Below, piece by piece: positions 26,487-35,240 of a stretch of 37,962 nucleotides of DNA. Both the position numbers and the translations under genes were made by a program. The notes under the pieces are model-generated. The model did not search any database. It saw only the letters and a list, made by a program, of their open reading frames with translations, and was not told where the DNA came from. Position 1 is the first letter of the stretch, and every line of letters starts with the position of its first letter. This DNA comes from Colwellia sp. (lineage in GTDB: Bacteria > Pseudomonadota > Gammaproteobacteria > Enterobacterales > Alteromonadaceae), in NCBI GenBank assembly GCA_016765685.1, contig JAESPR010000024.1, forward strand, positions 1 through 37,962, given 5' to 3'.

Positions 26487-27431
26487 TTAAGCAATTTTCA
26501 AATAAGACTTAATTATTTCAGCGCCATTGTCTGCTTGAATTGGTTTAAAGATAAAGCCAGAAACGCCGCTTTCTTGGCATTGATCCACTAAAGCCTGATC
26601 GGTGACTGACGATAACATCACTACCGGCACGTTATGGCCTTTAGCACGGATGGTTTTTAAGGCTTCATCGCCGTTCATTTCACCCATAATCACATCCATA
26701 AACATAAAATCAGGGGCTTCACTTTCAACCATAGCGACTGCTGAAGAACCATCATCGGCTTCAATAATATTATCGTAGCCTAGACCATTTAAAAAACGTT
26801 TCAAGGCTTTACGTATCATCGCACTATCATCAACAAGTAGTATCTTGCAGCTTGTCGGTAATGGTTTGCTGTGAGGATTGGCAATGCCAATACTTTCTTC
26901 GCGTTTTGCACTACCTGTTTGAAAATTAACATCACGTACTAACAAATTAAAATAATAACGCCCAACACCGTCAACAGTAATTGGTACGGTAACAATTTCT
27001 TTAACGCCTTTTAAGTATTTTTCCATATCGTCGAAGTTATGGACAAAATAGGGGCTAGAAAAATTAAACTCTAAATTATGGCGACTCAATAAATCGGTAG
27101 AACGACCAACAATGGTATTACCCCATTCTGCTAACGCGTTACTTAATTCTTCATTAATTTCAGTGTAATTATATTTTTCATCAAACATAGTTTCACAAAC
27201 AGAGTTACCAATGGCGATAGCCGTTTCAGGGTAATGATGCATCATGATCACACCATTTATACAACCCGTAACTTCGGAGCAAATTGCGTAACCTTTGAAA
27301 CGAAAATCGTCAACTTGATCCATAAAGGCATCACCAGCAGAGCCGGTAAGATGGGTCATTGCTTTTAAGCTCGCAATTGATTCATTGATAAAAGGATGCA
27401 AAGTAACTTTGTAAATAGTTTCCACAGACAT
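26487..27431 (-). CDS. CheX-like phosphatase domain fused to a receiver domain
   Basis: A 314-residue cytoplasmic signalling protein. The N-terminal half (about residues 1-170) resembles CheX, the phosphatase of CheY-phosphate: the catalytic pattern E-x-x-N-x-x-x-G appears as E102 W G N105 TIVG. After a linker, residues about 195-314 form a complete receiver with DDS (201-203), phospho-acceptor D246 in FMDVIMGEMNG, LSS (274-275) and K296 in FKPI. No DNA-binding or enzymatic output domain follows. The receiver could be the substrate of its own CheX domain or act as a phosphate sink. No chemotaxis genes are adjacent. It lies 92 bases downstream of the thiamine operon; TATAAT at 27467-27472 on the minus strand could be its own -10. 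Confidence 0.85.
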   Translation of the reverse strand: MSVETIYKVTLHPFINESIASLKAMTHLTGSAGDAFMDQVDDFRFKGYAICSEVTGCINGVIMMHHYPETAIAIGNSVCETMFDEKYNYTEINEELSNALAEWGNTIVGRSTDLLSRHNLEFNFSSPYFVHNFDDMEKYLKGVKEIVTVPITVDGVGRYYFNLLVRDVNFQTGSAKREESIGIANPHSKPLPTSCKILLVDDSAMIRKALKRFLNGLGYDNIIEADDGSSAVAMVESEAPDFMFMDVIMGEMNGDEALKTIRAKGHNVPVVMLSSVTDQALVDQCQESGVSGFIFKPIQADNGAEIIKSYLKIA

Positions 27432-27523
27432 AAATAAACCTATTTTTATTGTTTTTTGTGATAAGAATTATAAGTAAACTACTAGAACTAAAACAGCTTT
27501 GCAATATGTTCGTGGGCGCTTGC

Positions 27524-28333
27524 TTATTGTCTAACGGACAAAGTGAATTTTTTCCATTGCTGTTGGTGTAATTTAAGTAGGGCTATTTCATGGCGTTTGT
27601 TATAGCTGTTAGTGAACCATAGGCTATTGATGAAATAAGAGAAAGTAAGGTATGCGTAGAGCAGTTTATGATCAATTTTAGCCGCAAAAAAGTGGTGTTG
27701 ATATTGTGTAATGATCCCAGATATTTTATTTTCAGAGATATTATTTACCGCAATAAACATTGCTAAATCGAATTCAGCTGGCGCAAGACAAGCGCATTCA
27801 AAATCTACTAACCAAGTGTGCTTTTGTTGATCTATTAAAACATTGCTAAAGTTCAAATCACCATGACAGCAAACGAGGTTTTTAGAGTTGTTAAGCGGGG
27901 CTAATACTAACTCAGCATATTGCTGTAGTTCAGTTTTTTTTAGCGCTGAGAAATGCGGTTTATTAATCAGTTCATTGGTGATGGTTTGAGCGGAAAGTTT
28001 GGCTGGTTGATAGTTTAGTTGATGGCATTGCACCATTAAACGGATAGCGTGATTTATTTTACCCTTGGTGTTACTAATATTTAACGCTAAATTTTCAGCA
28101 TCAATAAAGTCAGTCACTAACCATTGTTGATCATGATAAAATACAGAGGGACTAAATCCGGCTGTGTCTGCAGGTACAGCCATTTTAGCTTCGGCATTGC
28201 CGCTGACTGTTTTAGCAAAATAGAACTTGTTATCGGCATACACCTTATAACATTTTTGGCTTAAACCTGCGTTGATTACTGAAATACTCTCGACTTTAGA
28301 AAAACAAGGCAAGGTATATAAAGCGTTTTGCAC
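27524..28333 (-). CDS. APH-fold phosphotransferase, probable thiamine kinase
   Basis: A 269-residue kinase of the aminoglycoside/choline kinase fold. The catalytic loop is CHGDLNFSNVLID, with D159 as base and N164, and the metal-binding segment is LVDFEC (D177). ThiK of E. coli, which phosphorylates salvaged thiamine, belongs to this fold. It is the last gene of a TPP-riboswitch operon with a TonB receptor, a YkoF-like protein and a PnuT-type permease. Trapping of imported thiamine as thiamine phosphate is therefore the most likely role, but this is context and not sequence proof. The start is GTG at 28333, five bases after the permease stop and without a good RBS, suggesting coupled translation. 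Confidence 0.82.
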   Translation of the reverse strand: MQNALYTLPCFSKVESISVINAGLSQKCYKVYADNKFYFAKTVSGNAEAKMAVPADTAGFSPSVFYHDQQWLVTDFIDAENLALNISNTKGKINHAIRLMVQCHQLNYQPAKLSAQTITNELINKPHFSALKKTELQQYAELVLAPLNNSKNLVCCHGDLNFSNVLIDQQKHTWLVDFECACLAPAEFDLAMFIAVNNISENKISGIITQYQHHFFAAKIDHKLLYAYLTFSYFINSLWFTNSYNKRHEIALLKLHQQQWKKFTLSVRQ

Positions 28334-28338
28334 AACAA

Positions 28339-28995
28339 TTAGCCCGCGACTTTTTGTGATAAATTAACGTGTTTTGTGGGTGAGGCTTTATAGAGAGCTT
28401 GCCATTTTATATATCCATAAGCAGCAATAAAAACATAAATAACAAATAAGATCACGGTAGGCATTAAATCTTTTTCTATGTATAAATAAATAGAAACCGT
28501 ATCAATAACTAACCAGTAAAGCCAATTTTCTAATACCTTTTGCGTCACTAAATAAGTAGCGAAAACAGCAAACACTGTGGTGAATGTATCTAAATAAGGA
28601 AACACTGCTGGGGTGTAATTGGCCATGATATAACCCAATAGCAATGACAATACGGCTAACATAAGGCAAGCTTTTACATGCCAACTTAACTGCCATGATA
28701 CTATTGCTAACCCCGAAAATTGTTGTTCATTGTTATTTGCCGAATTTTTTTGCCAAGCCCAATAACCGTAGAGCGCCATAAGTAAATAATAGACATTCAG
28801 GGCACTGTCCATTAACAGTAAAACATCATAAAAAATAACTGTATAAAGAGCGGTACTAATAAACGCTGCTGGCCAGCACCATAACGAGCCTTGAGCCGCT
28901 AGAATGACATAAGTAAGGGCCAATACCATGGCAATAAGTTCTAACCAAGGTAAGTTGGCAAAATAGGAGGTAAAACTAAGATAAAATTCAGTCAC
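28339..28995 (-). CDS. pnuT: PnuC-family vitamin transporter, probably thiamine (PnuT)
   Basis: A 218-residue inner-membrane protein with about seven hydrophobic segments. PnuC-family features are present: CWPAAFISTALYTVIFY, LNVYYLLMALYGYWAW, and the C-terminal NWLYWLVIDTVSIYLYIEKD. PnuC carriers take up unphosphorylated vitamin by facilitated diffusion, driven by later phosphorylation: PnuC carries nicotinamide riboside, PnuT thiamine. The upstream TPP riboswitch and the neighbouring YkoF-like and kinase genes point to thiamine. The GTG start shares one base with the TAG stop of the YkoF-like gene (28995), so translation is coupled. The symbol reflects context and not a substrate-specific motif. 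Confidence 0.85.
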   Translation of the reverse strand: MTEFYLSFTSYFANLPWLELIAMVLALTYVILAAQGSLWCWPAAFISTALYTVIFYDVLLLMDSALNVYYLLMALYGYWAWQKNSANNNEQQFSGLAIVSWQLSWHVKACLMLAVLSLLLGYIMANYTPAVFPYLDTFTTVFAVFATYLVTQKVLENWLYWLVIDTVSIYLYIEKDLMPTVILFVIYVFIAAYGYIKWQALYKASPTKHVNLSQKVAG

Positions 28996-29282
28996 TAACT
29001 TTCTGCTTCTACTTGCGAGCGATCACCATTGATAAATTTACAAACAAATACCGCGGCACCTTCTTCACCTGTATTTTGGTAAATGCTGCTATGCACCTGT
29101 TTTATCTCACTCATCACCTTGCTAACCGCTAAGTCGTACTCACCAAATACTTGCGTGCTCATACCGTTAGTAACCACGGTTAAGCCGTCAACATTACGTA
29201 GACGTTTGATGAACGCCCAAATTTCGCTTTTGTATTGTTCTTTAGCTAGCGGGTATAAACTTAATTCAATTGATATTTTCAT
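28995..29282 (-). CDS. YkoF-like thiamine/HMP-binding protein
   Basis: A 95-residue protein with an alternating strand-helix pattern of the ferredoxin-like fold seen in YkoF and the related MTH1187 group, which bind thiamine or its pyrimidine precursor. Family-like sequence: ISIELSLYPLAKEQYK near the start and LTVVTNGMSTQVFGEYD in the middle. No signal peptide is seen, so it should be cytoplasmic. The start is ATG at 29282, five bases after AGGAG; the TTG immediately before it would be a poorer choice. It follows the TonB receptor across a strong hairpin and overlaps the permease gene by one base. In this operon it may buffer or hand on incoming thiamine. Confidence 0.85.
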   Translation of the reverse strand: MKISIELSLYPLAKEQYKSEIWAFIKRLRNVDGLTVVTNGMSTQVFGEYDLAVSKVMSEIKQVHSSIYQNTGEEGAAVFVCKFINGDRSQVEAES

Positions 29283-29298
29283 CAAAAACTCCTCGCAT

Positions 29299-29331
29299 TG
29301 TGTAGGTCGTGGGTTCCCTACGACCTACACA
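29299..29331. repeat. Strong intercistronic hairpin (REP-like)
   Basis: TGTGTAGGTCGT (29299-29310) and ACGACCTACACA (29320-29331) are perfect complements, and GGG/CCC pairs inside with a one-base bulge. It fills the gap between the TonB receptor stop and the YkoF-like gene. With no T run it is not a good terminator. It more likely stabilises the upstream mRNA end or lowers read-through. The motif GTAGGTCG recurs at 4616-4624 in the recG-trmH gap. Confidence 0.75.
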
Positions 29332-29337
29332 GGAAAA

Positions 29338-31515
29338 TTAAAACTGATAATCAACCGTTACACCAAATACTTGCGGTTCGGCCAATTGAGTATACTGTTT
29401 AGCAGTATAACCATCTCTAGGGTCATTGCCAAAATAGAAACCGCGGTTGGCATAGTTTTCATCGGTTAAGTTACGCGCCCACACTTTGACTTGATAACTG
29501 TCTGCTAAATACGAAATGGAAGCATTAAGTAAAGTGACGGTTTCTGATTTTATATCGTCTGCAAGAATGGCTTTTCCATCATAATAGCGGGTATCAGAAA
29601 AATAGAATTCATCTTTACCGTCAACAGACAAGTTAATCAACCACTGTTCACTTGGCTGTATGTTTAGCCCTAAGTTAAATTGATAATTAGGCGCATGGGC
29701 TTGCTCTTCACCATTTAATGAGTTGTTGCCCACATCAATATATTCATTAAACTCAGTATCAAGTAAACCTAATGAACCATATATTTCAATTGAATCATTT
29801 AGCTGCCAGTTAGCTTCAATCTCGATACCCTTATTTGAACCAGTTGCGGCATTACCAAGGTAGGGAATAAACTCTGAACTACCATTATCGCGTACTATAA
29901 TTTTAGAGCTTTTAACCTGCATATCGGTTCGGTCCATATAAAAAACTGCCGTGCGGACAAACGCCGTATTATCAAGTAGAGTCACTTTATAGCCTAATTC
30001 ATAGTTGATTAAGTACTCTGGCTCAAAAGTGCGTAATTCATCAGGTAAAGTGCCATCGGTATTAGCGCCACCGGTTTTATAACCTCGGTTGATTGAGCCA
30101 TACCAAAAGCTGTTATCGTTTTGCTGGTAGCTCAGCACGACTTTACCGCCGACCATGGTGTCTTTGAGGTTATCATTAAAGCCATCCGAGTTACTATAAT
30201 CGGCATTGCGTTGTTCAACTCTAAGGCCTGTCGTTAATAGCCACTTTTCATTTAACTGGCTATCCAGTTGCCCATAAATGGCCATTGATTGAGTATCAAA
30301 TGTTGAGGTGAAATCGTTAGCTAAATAAGTGTACTGGCGCTGTAAATCTTCATCATCTTGTTTAAAATAAAGTCCGACAACCCAAGCGGTTGAGTGGTTA
30401 AATAATTTGCTACTGTGGTTTGATAAAGCGCGCAGTTCAACGGTTTGGGTTGATTTATCGCGAAAGTAATAATCAGTAGATGAATATTCCCAATAAGCAT
30501 AATCTTGATTATCAATGTTTTCAGGGGCAGAAATACCGACATAAGCCCAGTCTTCATCATAACCATAAGCAAGATCAGAATCCGCACTGCTTAATAATGT
30601 CACTAGCGTGAACTTTTCAAAACCTTGATAGGTAAATTTAGCCGCGAAAGCCGCTGTTTTTTGGTTATCAAATCCCGGTTGATCTGACAGCGTTTCGCGC
30701 TTTCCCTGTGGTGTTGTATTAAGTGAAAAGGCATCATAACCATTGTCGAAATCAAAATAAAAAGCCGACAAATCTATGGTTAAACGCTCACTTGCTTGTA
30801 TAGACAACTTTCCTCTGATGCTTGTTTCATCTCGATTGTTGGTATCATCTTTTTTTAAATAGGTGTTTTCAATAAAACCATCGCTGGTATATTTATTAGC
30901 AGCCACACGATAATTAATTGTGTCTGAAACAGGCCCCGAAAGTGCCAAGCCTAAACCGTAGCTATCATAATTACCGGCATTTACTTGCAGTGCTCCTTCA
31001 AATTCATCGGTAGGGGCATTGGTGGTAATATTGATCATACCAGCGAGCGCATTGGCTCCAAAACGTGTGCCTTGTGGGCCACGAAAAATTTCAGCTTGTT
31101 GCACATCAAAAAGCGTAGCAATGCTGCCAATGCCGGTAAAATCAATGCCGTCGATAATCATGCCCACGGATGGATTAATCGGCTCATTAAATTGACTACG
31201 CTCGCCAATACCACGAATTTGATAATAACGGGCCCGTTGTGAGCCACTAGCAAAATTAACATTAGGACTAGCAGCAATTAACTCTTCAAGGTGCTGAGCA
31301 TTACGTTGTTTTATTTCAATATCAGTTAAAACGGATAAAGCACTGGCGGTTTTTAATAAGTTTTGTTGCCTAAAACCACCAGTAACGGTGATGATTTCAA
31401 TATCAGCGGTTGCAGCGGAGTTTTCGTCATTGGCATTGGCGTTAACATGAGTAGTAAAGCTGAAAAGTAGCGCCGAAGTTACGGCTAAAGTAAGGGGTGA
31501 TTTGGTAAAATTCAT
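29338..31515 (-). CDS. TonB-dependent outer-membrane receptor, probably for thiamine
   Basis: A 725-residue receptor for energy-dependent uptake across the outer membrane. A signal peptide covers about residues 1-27 (ending VNANA). A TonB box lies at about 39-46 (IEIITVTG). The plug domain (about 50-165) has IRGIGERSQF, the family segment VDG-like IIDGIDFTG, and FRGPQGTRFGANALAGMINI. A long beta barrel ends in the aromatic terminus VTVDYQF. Most relatives are iron-siderophore receptors, but here a TPP riboswitch heads the transcript and thiamine-binding, permease and kinase genes follow. Thiamine, or a thiamine derivative, is thus the likely ligand. Thi-box-regulated receptors of this kind have been described in related gammaproteobacteria. 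Confidence 0.9.
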   Translation of the reverse strand: MNFTKSPLTLAVTSALLFSFTTHVNANANDENSAATADIEIITVTGGFRQQNLLKTASALSVLTDIEIKQRNAQHLEELIAASPNVNFASGSQRARYYQIRGIGERSQFNEPINPSVGMIIDGIDFTGIGSIATLFDVQQAEIFRGPQGTRFGANALAGMINITTNAPTDEFEGALQVNAGNYDSYGLGLALSGPVSDTINYRVAANKYTSDGFIENTYLKKDDTNNRDETSIRGKLSIQASERLTIDLSAFYFDFDNGYDAFSLNTTPQGKRETLSDQPGFDNQKTAAFAAKFTYQGFEKFTLVTLLSSADSDLAYGYDEDWAYVGISAPENIDNQDYAYWEYSSTDYYFRDKSTQTVELRALSNHSSKLFNHSTAWVVGLYFKQDDEDLQRQYTYLANDFTSTFDTQSMAIYGQLDSQLNEKWLLTTGLRVEQRNADYSNSDGFNDNLKDTMVGGKVVLSYQQNDNSFWYGSINRGYKTGGANTDGTLPDELRTFEPEYLINYELGYKVTLLDNTAFVRTAVFYMDRTDMQVKSSKIIVRDNGSSEFIPYLGNAATGSNKGIEIEANWQLNDSIEIYGSLGLLDTEFNEYIDVGNNSLNGEEQAHAPNYQFNLGLNIQPSEQWLINLSVDGKDEFYFSDTRYYDGKAILADDIKSETVTLLNASISYLADSYQVKVWARNLTDENYANRGFYFGNDPRDGYTAKQYTQLAEPQVFGVTVDYQF

Positions 31516-31605
31516 AAAGATCTCTATGTATTAATGATAATTATACAAAGGGATCCGGCACTGGGAGGTTATCTTATATCGTATATAGACTGTGATGTGA
31601 TCACT

Positions 31606-31766
31606 AACCATTCCTACGCCGGTTATATTAGTTGCTAACGATTAAGTCAGTGACTAATTCCCGTCCAGGTTCAAAGGGTTTGTTGATATCATCAACATCT
31701 CAGCAGTTAATTATGTTGTTTATTTTCATTAATAAAACGAACACATAAAACCGCACTCCTTGGTTC
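31606..31766 (-). ncRNA. TPP riboswitch (THI element)
   Basis: Read on the minus strand, the Thi-box core is plain: GGAGTGC (P2, near 31760), GCTGAGA followed by ACCCTTTGAACCTG, and GGCGTAGGAAT at the 3' side. P1 closes as AACCA (31766-31762) with TGGTT (31610-31606). The helix P3 side has an extra stem TGTTGAT/ATCAACA, and P5 is lengthened by ATTAGT/ACTAAT. Binding of thiamine pyrophosphate would shut off the TonB receptor-YkoF-PnuT-kinase operon. The 90 bases between P1 and the ATG at 31515 hold no obvious terminator with a T run, so control may be at translation. Confidence 0.92.
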
Positions 31767-31773
31767 GGGGCGG

Positions 31774-31782
31774 ATTCTAGCA
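31774..31782 (-). promoter_or_regulatory. Extended -10 promoter for thiamine operon
   Basis: On the minus strand TGCTAGAAT is an extended -10 element (TG-N-TAGAAT) about seven bases upstream of the first P1 base of the TPP riboswitch (31766), where transcription should start. No good -35 is visible, as is common with extended -10 promoters. It lies just beyond the pepD stop at 31805. Confidence 0.6.
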
Positions 31783-31804
31783 AACTTCTCAGGGTAATGC
31801 TCAG

Positions 31805-33274
31805 TTATTTCTTTGGCGCTTTTGCTAATACCGCCACTAATAACTGCCAGTATTGCGCTACCGTGGCAATTTCAATTTTTTCATCGGGAGAGTGCGGAAA
31901 CTTAATAGTAGGTCCTATCGAAACCATATCCCAATGGGGATAAGCATTTTTAAATAAACCACATTCTAAGCCCGCATGAATGACCATTACTGCCGGAGTT
32001 TTATCAAACAATTCTTGATAAGTATCTCTTACTGTTTTCATAATGGCTGAGTTAGTATCCGGTTTCCAACCAGGGTATTCGCCGCTAAATTCAATATCAG
32101 CACCGGCTAATTCAAATACCGACTGCACCATACGCTGCGTTTCTAAACTGCCATCGTCATGCAAGCTGCGAATAAGCACTAAGGCATTAAGTTTTTTACC
32201 GCGGGTATGAATAACGCCAAGATTTAATGAACTTTCGACGATGCCTTCAATGTCATCACTCATGCGAATAACGCCATTAGGGCAAGCATTGAGTGCGCGC
32301 AAAATATTGCTTTGAGTATTTTTGTCCCAACATTGCTCAAAGTCTTCTGGCGAAATCAGCAACATATCAAGGTCAGTTTCAATCGCGCTTAAATTGCTTT
32401 TGATGGTTGATACATACAAAGCTAAAGCCGCCTTTAATGATTCAACATGCTCCTTGGCAACCACAAAACTAGCATTGGCTTCGCGTGGTATAGCATTGCG
32501 TAAACTACCACCGTTTAGTTCAGTTAAGCGAATATCAAAAGCATTACTGGCGGTAAGTAAAAAACGAATGAGTAGCTTGTTGGCATTAGCACGACCGGTG
32601 TGAATATCAACACCAGAATGGCCGCCTTTTAAGCCGGAAATGGATAAATTAAACGCTTGGTAATTAGCGGGCACGTTATCAAAATTTAATGAAAACGTGG
32701 CTGAGCCATCAATACCGCCAGCACAGCCCATATAAACTTCACCTTCTTGTTCTGAGTCGGTATTAATTAAAATATCACCGTCAAGCCAACCGGCTTCTAA
32801 ACCAAAAGCGCCACTCATGCCCGCTTCTTCGTCAATAGTGACCAGTACTTCTAACGGGCCGTGAATAAGATCATCACTGGCCAACACGGCTAAAGCTGAG
32901 GCTAAACCTACGCCATTATCGGCACCTAACGTAGTGCCGTCGGCCGTTACCCAGTCACCATCAGCTTCATTGACAATATGAGGGCGAATAGGGTCAGTTA
33001 AAAAGTCGTGTTCAGTATCATTATTTTTTTGTGGCACCATGTCCATGTGAGCTTGTAAAATAATGCCCTTGCGATCTTCCATACCTTGAGTAGCTGGCTT
33101 TTTAATAAACAAATTACCCACTGCATCTTCTTTAATGGTTAGCCCTAAATCTTTTGCCCAAGCTTGGATCCATAATGATATTTTTTGTTCATGTTTTGAT
33201 GGGTGTGGAATGCTACAAATCTTTTCAAATAGTTGCCATAAACGAGTCGGTTTGAGTTGTGATAAAGTGTTCAT
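31805..33274 (-). CDS. pepD: Aminoacyl-histidine dipeptidase (peptidase D)
   Basis: PepD (489 residues; E. coli 485) is a cytoplasmic M20-family zinc peptidase that splits Xaa-His and other dipeptides. Metal-site motifs are visible in order: QAHMDMVP, TLGADNGVG with the bridging Asp, DEEAGMSGAFGL with the catalytic Glu pair, and INTDSEQEGEVYMGCAGG. The C-terminal IHAGLECGLF supplies the last ligand. The start is ATG 33274 (MNTLSQLKP), six bases after GAAGGA. An in-frame extension of 17 residues to 33325 begins at a non-ATG codon and does not resemble the family. A short inverted repeat, AAGAAGT (33301) with ACTTCTT (33324), lies in the leader. Confidence 0.95.
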   Translation of the reverse strand: MNTLSQLKPTRLWQLFEKICSIPHPSKHEQKISLWIQAWAKDLGLTIKEDAVGNLFIKKPATQGMEDRKGIILQAHMDMVPQKNNDTEHDFLTDPIRPHIVNEADGDWVTADGTTLGADNGVGLASALAVLASDDLIHGPLEVLVTIDEEAGMSGAFGLEAGWLDGDILINTDSEQEGEVYMGCAGGIDGSATFSLNFDNVPANYQAFNLSISGLKGGHSGVDIHTGRANANKLLIRFLLTASNAFDIRLTELNGGSLRNAIPREANASFVVAKEHVESLKAALALYVSTIKSNLSAIETDLDMLLISPEDFEQCWDKNTQSNILRALNACPNGVIRMSDDIEGIVESSLNLGVIHTRGKKLNALVLIRSLHDDGSLETQRMVQSVFELAGADIEFSGEYPGWKPDTNSAIMKTVRDTYQELFDKTPAVMVIHAGLECGLFKNAYPHWDMVSIGPTIKFPHSPDEKIEIATVAQYWQLLVAVLAKAPKK

Positions 33275-33353
33275 AAGGTTTCCTTCGGAAAATATTAAGT
33301 AAGAAGTTATCCGTTGTAGGAGCACTTCTTAAAGCTTTTAGCTTGTCTCTGCT

Positions 33354-33950
33354 TTATTTGCTTGCCATTAAAAATTGCCATTGTTCATTAAAGTCGCTAC
33401 TGGGTTTTCTCTCAAATCCAGAACGTACATATTGGCTAATTTTTCCTTCAGCAAAGGCCACTAAAATGTTAGCAAGGGCTTGTTCATTAATGGTAAATGT
33501 TTTGCCTTCACGTAATTTTCGTTCACGCAATATTTGCTTAAATTGTGATTCAAGCTTTTCAAAAAATTGATGAATACGAATACGCAAACGTTCATGTTCA
33601 CCCATGAGCGCATCACCAGATAATATTCGGCACATGCCCGGATTACGTTCAGCAAAAACCAACAAAACATGCAATACATGATGACAGCGCACTAAGGTTT
33701 CTTTGTGATCGGTTAAAATTAGATTAATACGAGAAAAAACCGACTCTTCGATAAAGTCGATTAACCCTTCAAACATACGCGCTTTTGAAGGAAAATGGCG
33801 ATATAAGGCTGCCTCTGATACGCCAACCTCTGCCGCTAACTTTGCGGTGGTAATGCGTTGACCAGGACAAGATTGCAACATTAATGCTAAGCATTCTAAT
33901 ATTTGTTGCTTGCGACTAATTTTTTGCGTGCTTTTTGGGCTAACTGGCAT
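33354..33950 (-). CDS. slmA: Nucleoid occlusion factor SlmA
   Basis: SlmA (198 residues, the same as E. coli) is a TetR-family protein that binds sites spread over the chromosome and blocks FtsZ assembly over the nucleoid. The N-terminal helix-turn-helix (about residues 30-60) reads [21 protein letters not shown] followed by [11 protein letters not shown] (written in two parts). The C-terminal helical domain contains [20 protein letters not shown] and ends [20 protein letters not shown], both typical of SlmA and not of other TetR regulators. It lies downstream of coaBC, as in E. coli, but without dut between them. The RBS is weak, and a 17-bp tandem repeat lies in its leader. Confidence 0.95.
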   Translation of the reverse strand: MPVSPKSTQKISRKQQILECLALMLQSCPGQRITTAKLAAEVGVSEAALYRHFPSKARMFEGLIDFIEESVFSRINLILTDHKETLVRCHHVLHVLLVFAERNPGMCRILSGDALMGEHERLRIRIHQFFEKLESQFKQILRERKLREGKTFTINEQALANILVAFAEGKISQYVRSGFERKPSSDFNEQWQFLMASK

Positions 33951-33976
33951 AGTAAGTTATTCTCTATTTTGATTTT

Positions 33977-34013
33977 TTGTTGTTATATTTAATTTGTTGT
34001 TATATTTAATTTG
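33977..34013. repeat. 17-bp tandem duplication in slmA leader
   Basis: TTGTTGTTATATTTAAT is present twice back to back (33977-33993 and 33994-34010), followed by the first three bases of a third copy. It fills about half of the 84-bp coaBC-slmA gap, upstream of the slmA start. It could vary in copy number by slippage and change slmA expression; that effect is inference. Confidence 0.85.
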
Positions 34014-34034
34014 TTTTTAGTTGTTGAACGCTTG

Positions 34035-35240
34035 TTAGCTTTGTTTGGCTAGATAATGTTGATTAATCAAAGAAACCAACTGTTGGGCAACAATTTGTTT
34101 ATTGGCCAAGGGAATATCTGTTTTATCAATGGCACTAAATAAGGTTAACGCATTATCATCGCTATTAAACCCTTGGCCTGATTTAGCGACATCGTTTGCG
34201 GCAATTAAATCTAAATTTTTTCGTACTAATTTGCCGCGAGCATACTGTTCAACGTTTTGCGTCTCAGCAGCAAAACCCACCATAAAAGGTTTGTCCGCTA
34301 AGTTGGCAACATCGGCAACAATGTCGTGGTTTCTTACTAATTCAAGCTGCATAACATCATTGGTTTTTTTTATTTTTTGAGCAGCAATGTTAGCCACTTT
34401 ATAGTCAGCAACGGCGGCACAAGCAACAAAAATAGTACATTGCGGGGCAAACAATAAGGCTTGCAGGTGCATTTCTTCCGCGCTATTAACGCTTATTAAT
34501 TGACAACCAACTGGTGCGTTAAGGGTTACCGGACCTGAAATCAAGGTAACTTTAGCGCCAGCACGCACAGCCGCATGTGCAATAGCATAACCCATTTTAC
34601 CTGAGCTGTAATTTGAGATGTAACGCACGGGATCAATGGCCTCTCGTGTTGGTCCTGCGGTAATCACCCAATGCTGATCTTGTAAGTATTTGTCTGAAAA
34701 ATAATCGCTACCTAAACTGACGAGTTCTTCTACTTCTAACATACGCCCTAAACCAACATCGCCACAGGCTTGCTCACCACAACCGGGCCCCCATAAAAGG
34801 TAACCACGTTCGTTAAGTGTTTTTACATTGGCTTGGGTTGCTAGCGCGTGCCACATTTGCTGATTCATCGCCGGTGCAAGTGCTATAGACGCACTGGTTG
34901 CTAAACAAAGTGTGGTCAGTAAATCATTGGCCATGCCAGCAGCAATTCGCGCAATAATATCGGCAGTTGCTGGCGCAATGATGATTAAGTCAGCCCATTT
35001 TGCCAGTTCTATATGCCCCATAGCCAACTCAGCTTGGGTATCAAGTAAACTGTCGGCAACCGCATTGCCTGATACCGCTTGTAGGGTTAACGGGGTAATG
35101 AAGGCTTTGGCGCCATCGGTCATCACCACACGAACATCAGCACCATGCTCTTTTAGTCGACGTACTAATTCAGGGGTTTTATAAGCAGCAATACCGCCAC
35201 TAATACCAAGAACAATTTTTTTGTCCTGAAGAATTTGCAT
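34035..35240 (-). CDS. coaBC: Bifunctional phosphopantothenoylcysteine decarboxylase/synthetase CoaBC
   Basis: CoaBC (Dfp, 401 residues; E. coli 406) carries out two steps of coenzyme A synthesis: joining cysteine to 4'-phosphopantothenate (CoaB, C-terminal) and decarboxylating the product with FMN (CoaC, N-terminal). The CoaC half has [39 protein letters not shown] and the substrate motif PAMNQQMW. The CoaB half starts at about residue 190 with [18 protein letters not shown], followed by SSGKMGYA and the dimerisation and lysine motif KIKK. All key segments are present. It is divergent from radC across 109 bp, as in E. coli. Confidence 0.97.
   Translation of the reverse strand: MQILQDKKIVLGISGGIAAYKTPELVRRLKEHGADVRVVMTDGAKAFITPLTLQAVSGNAVADSLLDTQAELAMGHIELAKWADLIIIAPATADIIARIAAGMANDLLTTLCLATSASIALAPAMNQQMWHALATQANVKTLNERGYLLWGPGCGEQACGDVGLGRMLEVEELVSLGSDYFSDKYLQDQHWVITAGPTREAIDPVRYISNYSSGKMGYAIAHAAVRAGAKVTLISGPVTLNAPVGCQLISVNSAEEMHLQALLFAPQCTIFVACAAVADYKVANIAAQKIKKTNDVMQLELVRNHDIVADVANLADKPFMVGFAAETQNVEQYARGKLVRKNLDLIAANDVAKSGQGFNSDDNALTLFSAIDKTDIPLANKQIVAQQLVSLINQHYLAKQS

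Noticed and set aside
33275..33325. 17-residue N-terminal extension of PepD
   Set aside because: It starts at a non-ATG codon, and the ATG at 33274 has a good GAAGGA at proper spacing and gives the family length.
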